Shown piece after piece: positions 1-6,872 of a stretch of 7,647 nt of DNA. A program made the translations under genes and the position numbers. Where the stretch lies: positions 1 to 7,647 of the forward strand of contig JABSPN010000138.1 of NCBI GenBank assembly GCA_013214425.1. The letters run 5' to 3'. A model generated the notes under the pieces. It made no database searches and was not told the origin of the DNA. It saw only the letters and a program-made list of their open reading frames with translations. Every line of letters starts with the position of its first letter. Position 1 is the first letter of the stretch. The DNA comes from Flavobacteriaceae bacterium. GTDB taxonomy: Bacteria > Bacteroidota > Bacteroidia > Flavobacteriales > Flavobacteriaceae.

Positions 1-1348
1 ACAACATCCAGAATAAGTTCGATCTAAAGAACTGAGGTTTGGCGATCTTGATCAGATTCGGATTGGAATTGATATAGCTAAACTGGTTCTTTCCAGTCAC
101 CGTTTGTTTGTTCGCTCCTAAATTACTTGAGGTAACCGTTTCGTTATTTGGACTCGTATTGGTTGGTCCTACAATCACATCTACCAATTGTTCTAAAGAA
201 CGCAGGGTTTTATATTCCTCATCTTCTAAATCGAAATATGAGAATTCAATCGCTGGGATCGGATATTTTCCTTTGAATCCGGGAACAATGGTGTAGTTGT
301 CACTTACCTTTCCAGACATTCCAGAACTGTTCACAGAAACCTGTTCTTTACGTTCTGGCTCGTATACTTCTAAAGCACTTGGTGTCGTAAGTTTTGGTAA
401 GCTTAATAATTTTAAGTTTCCTTTACCTCTTATTTCTACTTTTGCTTGTAGCGATTCACCTGCTCTTAAGCTCTTTTTAGTCGTGATCACATCAAAGTCG
501 AACGATCCAACTGCTCCAGTGAATCCTGCTGGTTTTCCAGATTCTGGTAAGGGCTTTACATTAACTGTTCTTTTGGCTGAGGTTACAGGAATATTGGCTT
601 TTTCATATTCTCTTCCGAAGAGTGTAAAACGACTGGTCGCAATACTGGCAATGACTTCGGCAGACATCGGTTCGATATATAATTTTCCTGTTTTCTGCGG
701 ATATAATACTGTTTTCTTCAGGACAAAATAATTGTAATTCTGTCCTCTGAAAGTGCCTCGTTGCGGACGCGCATTCCCCAATTTGATCTCCTGATTCCAG
801 AAATCTTTATACTTCGGAAAGTTATAATTAGCGAGGTTCGTTACATTAACATCTTTAAAATACAAGATATAGGTCACGGTGATTGCCTCGTTGTAATATG
901 GATTCGAATTTGATAATTCGGCGACTAAGTGAATATTCTCACTTGCCATAGATTCGGCTTCACTTTTTGGTTTTTCAACCGCATCAGTAACCTTAATTTT
1001 TACCGGAATGGTTTTATAACTATTCCCGTCTATTTCTACGGAAGCATTTTTAATCGTGATCTGCCCTTTTCTTACAGGAGCTAACGTATAGGTATAGGTT
1101 TTAGAAAAAGTAGATTTTCCGTTTACCCAGGATCTGTTGATCGACTGACTTGGTCCACTTACTATATTGAAACCTGCAAAGGTAGGAGGGGTGAAATTAT
1201 CACCATCCTGATTCATTACAAATTCTACTCTAAGGCGTTCGTTCACACCCAAAGTTCTTTTACTTACTCGCGTTTCAAAAGAAACTTGGGCAAAGATTAA
1301 ATTACTTAGGAATAAGTATAAAAACAGTATGTAATGTTGCTTCTTCAT
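1..1348 (-). CDS. batD: BatD family protein, partial (C-terminus off the left edge)
   Basis: This frame is open without a stop from an ATG at 1348 to the window edge, giving 449 residues; the 3' end is missing. I translated it codon by codon. Residues 1-21 are a signal peptide (MKK, a hydrophobic core, then FAQ). Most of the rest is a beta-rich region like the Ig-like repeats of the BatD/oxygen-tolerance family, exposed in the periplasm. The last visible residues (FFRSNLFWML) match the segment leading into the C-terminal membrane helix of BatD proteins. That helix and a cytoplasmic tail, roughly 130-150 residues in usual family members, would lie beyond the edge. The ATG is 14 bp after the batC stop with no Shine-Dalgarno sequence, so co-expression with batC is expected. 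Family assignment rests on the fold, the signal peptide and the position after batA-B-C. The molecular role of BatD is unknown; it is thought to join a membrane complex with BatA and BatB. Confidence 0.9.
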   Translation of the reverse strand, partial: MKKQHYILFLYLFLSNLIFAQVSFETRVSKRTLGVNERLRVEFVMNQDGDNFTPPTFAGFNIVSGPSQSINRSWVNGKSTFSKTYTYTLAPVRKGQITIKNASVEIDGNSYKTIPVKIKVTDAVEKPKSEAESMASENIHLVAELSNSNPYYNEAITVTYILYFKDVNVTNLANYNFPKYKDFWNQEIKLGNARPQRGTFRGQNYNYFVLKKTVLYPQKTGKLYIEPMSAEVIASIATSRFTLFGREYEKANIPVTSAKRTVNVKPLPESGKPAGFTGAVGSFDFDVITTKKSLRAGESLQAKVEIRGKGNLKLLSLPKLTTPSALEVYEPERKEQVSVNSSGMSGKVSDNYTIVPGFKGKYPIPAIEFSYFDLEDEEYKTLRSLEQLVDVIVGPTNTSPNNETVTSSNLGANKQTVTGKNQFSYINSNPNLIKIAKPQFFRSNLFWML

Positions 1349-1362
1349 TTGCGTGGTGAAAA

Positions 1363-2202
1363 TTACCAATCTTTTTCGTTTTCTAAAAGCACTCCCTTTT
1401 GCTTATTCATTTTATTCTGAACTTTCTTCTCCTCATTGCTCATTTGATTCAATAAACGCTGAGCTTGTTGAGGAGATAATTGTCCAGGTTGTGGCTTAGG
1501 CTGCTGCTTTTGATCTTTATTACCTTCTCCATCTTTTGGTTTGTCTTTTGGCTTATCGCCTTTATCTTTCTTCTGATCTTTATCTTTTTTGTCGTCTTTT
1601 CCGTCCTTGTCATTATCCTTTTCGCCGCTATCTTTCTCTTTGTCGCTATCTCCTTCATCTTCTTGCTTATCCTTCTTGTCGTTCTTGTTCTCGTTTTTGT
1701 CTTTGTTCTTATTCTTGTTGTCTTTGTCGTCACTGTCTTTGTTGTTTTCTTCTTCTAACAGCTTTTTAGCCAAAGCAAAATTATAACGTGTTTCATCGTC
1801 AGTTGGATTATTTCTCAACGCATTTTTGTAGGCTTCAACAGCAGCTCTATAGTCCTTTTTCTGCATGTAACTATTCCCAATATTATGGAAAGCCTTGTGT
1901 TTGTCGGCTTTACTATTAGCGACTTCATGAGCTTGTTTGTAGCGGCTAATCGCATTATCGGTTTTTTTATGCTTGTAATAGGCATTTCCAAGATTGTACT
2001 TGGCAGTGGCACTTGTAGCATTTTTACCAATCGCTTCTCGATATTCTGCTTCGGCATTGACAAACTCATCGTTCTTAAGTTCTTCATTACCGTTGTAGAT
2101 ATGAACCACCTCGTTCTGTTCTTTTTCTAGCTCTTTTTTGTTATCCTGAGCGACAACCGAACCGGTGATAATGAAAGCCAATATGTAGCAATACTTCTTC
2201 AT
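1363..2202 (-). CDS. batC: BatC, exported TPR protein with charged linker
   Basis: The 279-residue product is probably a periplasmic protein-interaction factor. Residues 1-19 are a signal peptide ending VVAQ; Cys5 is not placed as a lipobox, so lipoprotein processing is not expected. Residues about 31-150 form three TPR units plus a partial fourth, with typical spacing in YNLGNAYYKHKKTDNAISRY and FHNIGNSYMQKKDYRAAVEA. Residues about 151-235 are a low-complexity linker: by my count 27 Lys, 23 Asp and 8 Glu in 85 residues. A short helical tail follows (about 243-268), ending in ENEKDW; a terminal KDW is common in Bacteroidota BatC. The ATG lies 7 bp after the batB stop. TPR repeats bind peptides or proteins, so a scaffold role for BatA/BatB/BatD is plausible but unproven. 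The linker makes long accidental open frames on both strands; only this frame gives a recognisable protein. Confidence 0.93.
   Translation of the reverse strand: MKKYCYILAFIITGSVVAQDNKKELEKEQNEVVHIYNGNEELKNDEFVNAEAEYREAIGKNATSATAKYNLGNAYYKHKKTDNAISRYKQAHEVANSKADKHKAFHNIGNSYMQKKDYRAAVEAYKNALRNNPTDDETRYNFALAKKLLEEENNKDSDDKDNKNKNKDKNENKNDKKDKQEDEGDSDKEKDSGEKDNDKDGKDDKKDKDQKKDKGDKPKDKPKDGEGNKDQKQQPKPQPGQLSPQQAQRLLNQMSNEEKKVQNKMNKQKGVLLENEKDW
1498..1749 (-). other. Lys/Asp-rich low-complexity segment within batC
   Basis: This is the DNA for BatC residues about 152-235. The coding strand is strongly purine-rich because it consists mainly of AAG/AAA, GAC/GAT and GAA codons, so the plus strand is pyrimidine-rich. 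No exact repeat unit longer than a few codons is visible; it is a degenerate run of short K-D, K-N and K-P-K-D units. It encodes a disordered, nearly charge-balanced linker between the TPR domain and the conserved C-terminal tail. Length variation between strains by slippage is plausible but not shown. Confidence 0.85.
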
Positions 2203-2209
2203 AACGCTC

Positions 2210-3244
2210 TTATTTTTCGTTAAACAAATTCAGTTTTTGTAGCCAGCCTGTCTTTCTTTCTAAGAAGAAAATATCTAAGAAAAGAAAGAAAAATGCAAAG
2301 CCTAAAAACCATTGAAACTGATGATTAAATTCTGTGTATTGTTTTGACTCAAACTCTTTTTTATCCATACCTTTTAAAGTCTCGTTGATCTTATCAATTA
2401 CAAGTTTGGTATTGGAGCCATCGATATAGATTCCGTCTGTTTCTTCTGCGATTTCTTTTAAGATTTCGTCGTTGAGTTTCGTGATAACCGTTTCCCCGTC
2501 TCGATCTTTTTTATAGCTATCAACTACGCCATTAATTTTTAATGGTATCGGTCCACCTTCAGGTTTACCAACACCAATCGTGAAAATTTTAATCCCTTCC
2601 TCATGAGCAGCTTCCGCAGCACTTATTGCATTTTCACTATGATCTTCACCATCAGAAATAATGAATAAAATACGATTGGTCTGTTCCTCATCATTAAAAT
2701 AAGTTTTGGCCAGATTAATCGCATCGTCAATCGCCGTTCCTTGAGAGGAAAGCATATTGGTGTTCATGTTCTGAAGGAACATTTTCGCGGCAGCATAATC
2801 GGTAGTAATTGGCAATTGCGGATAGGCTTTTCCAGCGTAAGCAATAATTCCAATACGATCACTAACCAAACTATTAATGATCTGCGTCGTCAACTGCTTT
2901 GACTTTTGAATTCTGTTAGGAGCAATGTCTTCTGCCAACATACTTTTTGAGACATCAATGGCAAACACCATATCCACTCCTTCACGTTTTACGGTTGCCA
3001 TACGTGTTCCAAATTTAGGATTCACCAAAGCAATAGCAAAACAAGTAATCGCCAACGACCATAAAACCAATTTTAGTACACCTTTAAAAACGGAGGTGTT
3101 CGGACTTAAGCGTTTCATTAATTCTACATCGGCGAATCGCTTCTGAGTTCTTTTCTTCCAGAATTGAACCAAAATAAAAAGCACAACAACCGCTGGGATA
3201 ATCAGCAGTACCATGAAATATGATTTTTCTTCTAATTCAAACAT
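2210..3244 (-). CDS. batB: BatB, membrane-anchored VWA-domain protein
   Basis: The 344-residue product has membrane helices at about 10-28, 55-75 and 311-328. The VWA domain spans about 90-290. Its MIDAS metal site is complete: D97-x-S99-x-S101 in AIDVSKSM, T170 in GTAIDDA, and D198 in ISDGED. The positive loop after helix 1 (WKKRTQKR) and the basic C-terminus (LERKTGWLQK) place those parts in the cytoplasm, so the VWA domain should face the periplasm. The family is paired with MoxR ATPases and was named for a Bacteroides aerotolerance phenotype; a direct role in oxygen tolerance is not firmly established. The ATG lies 2 bp after the batA stop (TAACCATG), which suggests translational coupling. 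The ISDGEDHSE and GIKIFTIGVG motifs, together with its place after a paralogue with the DISSS motif, support BatB over BatA. Confidence 0.95.
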   Translation of the reverse strand: MFELEEKSYFMVLLIIPAVVVLFILVQFWKKRTQKRFADVELMKRLSPNTSVFKGVLKLVLWSLAITCFAIALVNPKFGTRMATVKREGVDMVFAIDVSKSMLAEDIAPNRIQKSKQLTTQIINSLVSDRIGIIAYAGKAYPQLPITTDYAAAKMFLQNMNTNMLSSQGTAIDDAINLAKTYFNDEEQTNRILFIISDGEDHSENAISAAEAAHEEGIKIFTIGVGKPEGGPIPLKINGVVDSYKKDRDGETVITKLNDEILKEIAEETDGIYIDGSNTKLVIDKINETLKGMDKKEFESKQYTEFNHQFQWFLGFAFFFLFLDIFFLERKTGWLQKLNLFNEK

Positions 3245-3246
3245 GG

Positions 3247-4248
3247 TTAAATAAAACTTCTATATACAGTAAAACGCAAGAGTAATTCCACTAGGAAAAG
3301 TCCTAATGCGATGAGTACTAATGGTCTAAAATTTTCTTCGTAATTATAATACTTAAATTCTTCGATTTCAGTCTTCTCCAGCTTGTTAATTTCTTCATAA
3401 ATTTCCTGGAGCTTTTTGTTGTTAGTGGCTCTAAAATATTTACCACCTGTTTTTTTAGCAATTTCTTTTAACAGTTTTTCATCAATCTTTACTTTCTTTC
3501 TATCGAAAATAAAGTTTCCTCTTCCGTCTATTGCCACAGGTGTTTGTGCCATTCCGTTTGTTCCTAAACCAATAGTATAGGTTTTAATATCATATTGAAG
3601 TGCTAATTCACTGGCTAAATTCGGATCTATTGATCCTGAATTGTTCACTCCGTCTGTTAACAGGATAATGACCTTACTTTTGGCTTTACTATCTTTTAAT
3701 CGGTTTACTGAAGTGGCTAAACCAGATCCTATGGCTGTTCCATCAGTAATTCTAGAATCATAACTCACTTCACTTAACGAACCGACTACGATAGCTTTGT
3801 CACTGGTGATAGGAGTTTTGGTGTAACTTTCTCCAGCATACAGTACCAATCCGATTCTGTCATTGGGTCTTCCTTTAATGAATTCCCCCGCTACTTTCTT
3901 TAAAGCTCTTAGTCTATTAGGTCTTAAATCTCTGGCCAACATACTTGAGGAAATATCAATCGCCATGACGATATCAATTCCTTTATTGATTTTAGTCTTA
4001 GTCGACACATTTTCTCGTTGCGGTCTGGCTAAAGCTAAAATGACAAACGACAGAGCAGCCATTCTCAATAACAGCAAAAGCGGTCTAAGTTTAGACAGTA
4101 AGCTTGTGTCTTTAAACGCTTCGGTGCTACTCATTTTAAGGGTAGCCGTTTGATTCTTCCTTTTCCATATATACCAACCAATGGCTAATGGTGCGAATAG
4201 GAATAGCCAGAAAAACTCTTTATTTAAAAACTCAATTCCTTCAAACAT
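3247..4248 (-). CDS. batA: BatA, membrane-anchored VWA-domain protein
   Basis: The 333-residue product is a paralogue of the next gene, BatB. Membrane helices lie at about 12-28, 55-75 and 308-326, with a VWA domain at about 90-290. The MIDAS site is intact: D98-x-S100-x-S102 in AIDISSSM, T171 in TDGTAIG and D199 in LLTDGVNNSG. The basic loop WKRKNQ after helix 1 and the basic C-terminus suggest that the VWA domain is periplasmic. The family motif LARPQRENVSTKTKINKGIDI is seen just before the VWA domain in shortened form around residues 73-92. The ATG overlaps the stop of the upstream gene by one base (TAATG). A GAGGAA stretch at 4251-4256 lies 2 bp upstream; this is SD-like but too close for an ideal site, and it also encodes the last two Glu residues of the upstream protein. 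BatA is expected to form a membrane complex with BatB and BatD; its substrate is unknown. Confidence 0.95.
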   Translation of the reverse strand: MFEGIEFLNKEFFWLFLFAPLAIGWYIWKRKNQTATLKMSSTEAFKDTSLLSKLRPLLLLLRMAALSFVILALARPQRENVSTKTKINKGIDIVMAIDISSSMLARDLRPNRLRALKKVAGEFIKGRPNDRIGLVLYAGESYTKTPITSDKAIVVGSLSEVSYDSRITDGTAIGSGLATSVNRLKDSKAKSKVIILLTDGVNNSGSIDPNLASELALQYDIKTYTIGLGTNGMAQTPVAIDGRGNFIFDRKKVKIDEKLLKEIAKKTGGKYFRATNNKKLQEIYEEINKLEKTEIEEFKYYNYEENFRPLVLIALGLFLVELLLRFTVYRSFI

Positions 4249-5921
4249 TATTCCTCAACTTTTTTAAGTTCTACTGACTCTAAGATCTTCTTGACGATCT
4301 CTTCAGCATAGCGATCATCTTCCTGATAGACTACTATGATTTGTTGAATCGCTTTTTTCTGACTGAAGGTCACAATCTCATATCTGTTCTTAATCATTTT
4401 TCCTTTTTCGGTTGCAATATTAAATGAACCAAAGGCTTTCATTCCTTCAAAACCAGAAACATTTTCGTAACGCTCTTGTTTTACTAACAGGTTGGTTGCA
4501 CCTTTACTTTCAAGAGACTTTAACGTGTTTTCATTAACCAGTTCTAAATCGATTTTTTGTACCTCTTCCTCTTCATCAGATTCTTCTTCGGTTAGGGTTT
4601 CGATTGGATTTGTTTTTAGACGTACAACGCCAACTTCAATATAGAACTGTCCGCCATTCAAACTTCCATGCGCAAAGTGTTCTTCAGGAGCATTCGGATT
4701 TTGAACGTCCATTCTCTTTAACACCTTTGGAGTGGTCACTACGATGGCTGGAGTTCCGTATTCACTTGTAATCCATGTTCCTTCCAACAGTTTTTTTGTA
4801 GGGTGACCAATAACGTTGTCTTTTACTTCAGTAAATCCTGTCATATAGATATACACTCCTGAAGTAATAAGTAGCGCTCCGAAGAAAGAAAGCGAAGCAT
4901 AAATAATTTTTCTTTTCTTCTTTTTCTTTTCTTGCTCTAAACGGTATTGCTCGTTGCGTAATAATTCTTCTTCTGTTGGTTCTGGTAAAGCTTGTTTGGT
5001 TTCATTAATCACGTTCTCAATCGTAGAACGATCTACTCTTGCTGTTCCAGCGTCGGGCTTCGATTTTGCAAATTTAACCAAATCGGCAGTTTGTAATACT
5101 TTTCTCAGCTCGGTAATGATTTCCAAAGAAATAGGTAATTCTCCAGAATCCCTTAATAATTCTAACTTGGTGATAATCTCATCTGAAGTATTTTCAAGAG
5201 CATTGTCGTAAACTTCTTCTTCAAAATATCCTTTTAGAACATCGGTAAGTTGTGAATAGTATTTTTTGTATTCATCCTTTTCAAGGAGGGATGAATTTTC
5301 CAATACTTTTAAGTTTTCTAAAGCCTCTTCAAACGGAGGTAATTTTATTTTCTCTTCTTTTTCTTTTTTAGTTTTCCTGAAGAAAATAAAGTAGATGACT
5401 AGACCTACTATAATTAACCCTAGAATAATAAGGATAAGTAATAGGTTTAGCGGTTTTTTAGGCTTTTCTACTTCTATGATGGGTTTAATATCATAGAGTT
5501 TCTGCTTTGTAGTATCTACAAGTACATTGTTGATGCGTACTTCTAATGAATCGGTAAAAACGCCTTTTCCGTTGATTAGTAATTTTTGCTGTGGAATGCT
5601 GTATACTCCAGAATCAAATTGTGTAATTCCGTACTTTTTGATTAGTTTCATTTTGGCCTTTGCAAAAGAAGTATCGACTTTATAGGATTCGATTACTTCC
5701 ATTCTTCCCATGATATTTACTTCAGGAAAAATAACAACGCTAGTGGTATCGACAGTTACATTGACGATGTATTGTACTTCCTCTCCAATTTTTACTGAAG
5801 GAGCATCTACAGTGGTTTGAACTTCTTGCGCCTGAATGGAATTAACAGCAAGCAATAGCATGATCCCAATCCATAAGAATTTGGATGACAATTGCACTAG
5901 TATATGTGTTAAATTGTTCAT
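4248..5921 (-). CDS. Two-segment membrane protein of the bat operon, BatD/DUF4381-like
   Basis: The product has 557 residues and no established name. In order: a signal peptide (about 1-32, ending IQAQ); a small beta-rich domain (about 33-150) resembling one Ig-like BatD repeat; a membrane helix (about 158-181); a basic stretch (RKTKKEKEEK) and a helical cytoplasmic domain (about 195-310) with PPFEEALENL and YYSQLTDVLKGYFEEE, reminiscent of the DUF4381 proteins of moxR/bat loci; a basic KKKKKRK stretch; a second membrane helix (about 339-361); and a C-terminal domain (about 365-557) containing an acidic loop (TEEESDEEEE, 443-452) and ending in an amphipathic helix. The basic stretches place the middle domain inside and both end domains outside. 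It starts 5 bp after the DUF58 stop and overlaps batA by one base. Proteins of this size and place are usual in Flavobacteriia bat operons, so it is a real conserved member and not an insertion. Function is unknown; a bridging role is my inference. Confidence 0.9.
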   Translation of the reverse strand: MNNLTHILVQLSSKFLWIGIMLLLAVNSIQAQEVQTTVDAPSVKIGEEVQYIVNVTVDTTSVVIFPEVNIMGRMEVIESYKVDTSFAKAKMKLIKKYGITQFDSGVYSIPQQKLLINGKGVFTDSLEVRINNVLVDTTKQKLYDIKPIIEVEKPKKPLNLLLILIILGLIIVGLVIYFIFFRKTKKEKEEKIKLPPFEEALENLKVLENSSLLEKDEYKKYYSQLTDVLKGYFEEEVYDNALENTSDEIITKLELLRDSGELPISLEIITELRKVLQTADLVKFAKSKPDAGTARVDRSTIENVINETKQALPEPTEEELLRNEQYRLEQEKKKKKRKIIYASLSFFGALLITSGVYIYMTGFTEVKDNVIGHPTKKLLEGTWITSEYGTPAIVVTTPKVLKRMDVQNPNAPEEHFAHGSLNGGQFYIEVGVVRLKTNPIETLTEEESDEEEEVQKIDLELVNENTLKSLESKGATNLLVKQERYENVSGFEGMKAFGSFNIATEKGKMIKNRYEIVTFSQKKAIQQIIVVYQEDDRYAEEIVKKILESVELKKVEE

Positions 5922-5926
5922 GAAGA

Positions 5927-6793
5927 TTATGCTCTGTTTTTGAAGTATCCTAATAATTTTTTTACGTAAGACTCGTCGACTCTGGTACTCAACACACCCG
6001 ATCCACTTTTCTTGAACATCTCTTCGAAGTAACCTGCCTTTTCATGATGAAATCTGGTATAATTTCTTCGAACTGATTTTGATGATGTGTTAATCGTTTT
6101 AATCGCTCCAGATTCCTGATCCTGCATTTGAACCATTCCTAGGTTAGGAATCGTCATTTCTCTTTCATCATAAATTCTAATTCCGGTAACGTCGTGTTTT
6201 TTACTGACGATTTTAAGCGTATGCTCGTATTCGTCAGCAATAAAATCTGAAAGCATAAAAACAATGGCTTTCTTTTTCATCACACTCGATAAAAATTTAA
6301 GAGCTTCAGAAATATTGGTTTGTCGACTCTTTGGCTCGAATTCAATTAATTCTCTAATAATTCTCAGTACATGAGACTTTCCTTTTTTAGGCGGGATGAA
6401 TAATTCGATTTCATCTGAAAAAAGAATCAATCCGATTTTATCATTATTCTGCAGGGCTGAAAACGCCAGTGTTGCAGAAATTTCAGTTGCGATTTCGTTT
6501 TTAAACTGTTTTTTTGTTCCGAAGAGTTTAGAACCCGATACATCGACCATTAACATCATGGTGAGTTCACGTTCTTCTTCAAAAACTTTTATGTAAGGTT
6601 CGTTATAACGTGCCGTTACATTCCAGTCGATGGCACGTACATCATCCCCGTATTGATACTGACGAACTTCAGAAAAAGTCATCCCCCTTCCTTTGAAGGT
6701 AGAATGGTATTCACCACCAAAAATATGATCACTTAGACGACGTGTCTTGATCTCAATTTTCCGAACTTTTTTGAGTAATTCTTTAGTATCCAC
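5927..6793 (-). CDS. DUF58 (VWA-fold) protein, soluble MoxR partner
   Basis: The 288-residue product has no membrane helix or signal peptide, so it is cytoplasmic. Residues 35-75 carry the DUF58 signature: GRGMTFSEVRQYQYGDD, then R-x-IDWN, AR and FEEERE. The VWA-like part follows with a MIDAS site: D84-x-S86-x-S88 in DVSGSK, T159 in RQTNISEA and D183 in LSDF. The size is normal for the soluble Bacteroidota form. The start is GTG at 6791-6793: an in-frame TAA directly precedes it, and the first downstream ATG (Met38) would remove the start of the signature. There is no Shine-Dalgarno sequence; the leader consists of a repeated GATTTAC heptamer (plus-strand sense). DUF58 genes nearly always follow moxR, and the protein probably binds the ATPase or its client through the metal site. 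The client is unknown. Confidence 0.95.
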   Translation of the reverse strand: MDTKELLKKVRKIEIKTRRLSDHIFGGEYHSTFKGRGMTFSEVRQYQYGDDVRAIDWNVTARYNEPYIKVFEEERELTMMLMVDVSGSKLFGTKKQFKNEIATEISATLAFSALQNNDKIGLILFSDEIELFIPPKKGKSHVLRIIRELIEFEPKSRQTNISEALKFLSSVMKKKAIVFMLSDFIADEYEHTLKIVSKKHDVTGIRIYDEREMTIPNLGMVQMQDQESGAIKTINTSSKSVRRNYTRFHHEKAGYFEEMFKKSGSGVLSTRVDESYVKKLLGYFKNRA

Positions 6794-6798
6794 TTAAT

Positions 6799-6826
6799 GA
6801 TTTACGATTTACGATTGTTGATTTAC
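6799..6826. repeat. GATTTAC heptamer array (4 units, one degenerate)
   Basis: On the plus strand GATTTAC occurs at 6799-6805, 6806-6812 and 6820-6826, in register with a changed unit GATTGTT at 6813-6819, giving an exact 7-bp period over 28 bp. In the direction of transcription it reads GTAAATC. It lies 6 bp upstream of the DUF58 GTG start, in the position of its ribosome binding region. Similar AT-rich short repeats are, as far as I recall, common between genes in Flavobacteriaceae; their role is unknown. Confidence 0.8.
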
Positions 6827-6842
6827 GGGTTTAGAAAAACCC
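6827..6842. other. Short hairpin GGGTTT/AAACCC
   Basis: This is a perfect 6-bp inverted repeat, GGGTTT (6827-6832) and AAACCC (6837-6842), with a 4-base loop AGAA. In the moxR-to-DUF58 transcript it would fold about 33 nt before the DUF58 start. No U tract follows on either side in the direction of transcription, so it is not a convincing intrinsic terminator. It could be a processing or attenuation point, or chance. Confidence 0.5.
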
Positions 6843-6843
6843 T

Positions 6844-6868
6844 AATTCCAAAATCTGAATTCCAAAAT
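6844..6868. repeat. 11-bp direct repeat AATTCCAAAAT
   Basis: AATTCCAAAAT occurs exactly at 6844-6854 and 6858-6868, separated by CTG, which gives a 14-bp period. In the direction of transcription it reads ATTTTGGAATT. It starts 4 bp after the moxR stop codon. It is separate in sequence from the heptamer array on the other side of the hairpin, although its period is twice seven. Confidence 0.8.
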
Positions 6869-6872
6869 TGAT

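Larger units (their letters stand above)
6794..6872. other. 79-bp intergenic gap between moxR and DUF58 gene
   Basis: This is the only gap longer than 14 bp in the window. It holds a GATTTAC heptamer array, a 6-bp-stem hairpin and an 11-bp direct repeat, each listed separately. I see no TAnnTTTG -7 element of the Bacteroidota promoter type on the minus strand and no terminator-like T tract after the hairpin, so the gap is most likely transcribed as part of one operon. It is too AT-rich and repetitive for a small gene, and no credible short open frame is seen. Confidence 0.7.

Noticed and set aside
108..731. Two plus-strand open frames (108-296 and 297-731, 62 and 144 codons)
   Set aside because: They lie antisense to batD, whose minus-strand frame is open throughout and gives a signal peptide and a family-like sequence. 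The plus-strand products show no recognisable domain.
1449..1786. Several overlapping open frames opposite and alongside batC, including a very hydrophobic 92-codon plus-strand one
   Set aside because: They come from the Lys/Asp-rich linker: purine-rich codons read as Phe/Leu/Val/Ser on the other strand and as Thr/Arg/Lys one frame over. They have no independent support.
1815..2130. Minus-strand frame 1815-2087 and plus-strand frame 1885-2130
   Set aside because: Both overlap the TPR-coding part of batC in other frames and carry no recognisable motifs.
2925..4153. Plus-strand open frames at 2925-3146 and 3863-4153
   Set aside because: Antisense to the conserved N-terminal halves of batB and batA; no motifs and no start context.
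4954..6596. Plus-strand open frames at 4954-5211 and 6396-6596
   Set aside because: Antisense to the 557-residue gene and to the DUF58 VWA region; shadows of conserved coding sequence.
6827..6842. Intrinsic terminator after moxR
   Set aside because: The stem is only 6 bp with no U tract in the direction of transcription, and the following genes belong to the same conserved operon.
6799..6868. CRISPR array or mobile-element ends
   Set aside because: Units are only 7 and 11 bp with no spacers of uniform length, no target-site duplication and no transposase nearby.
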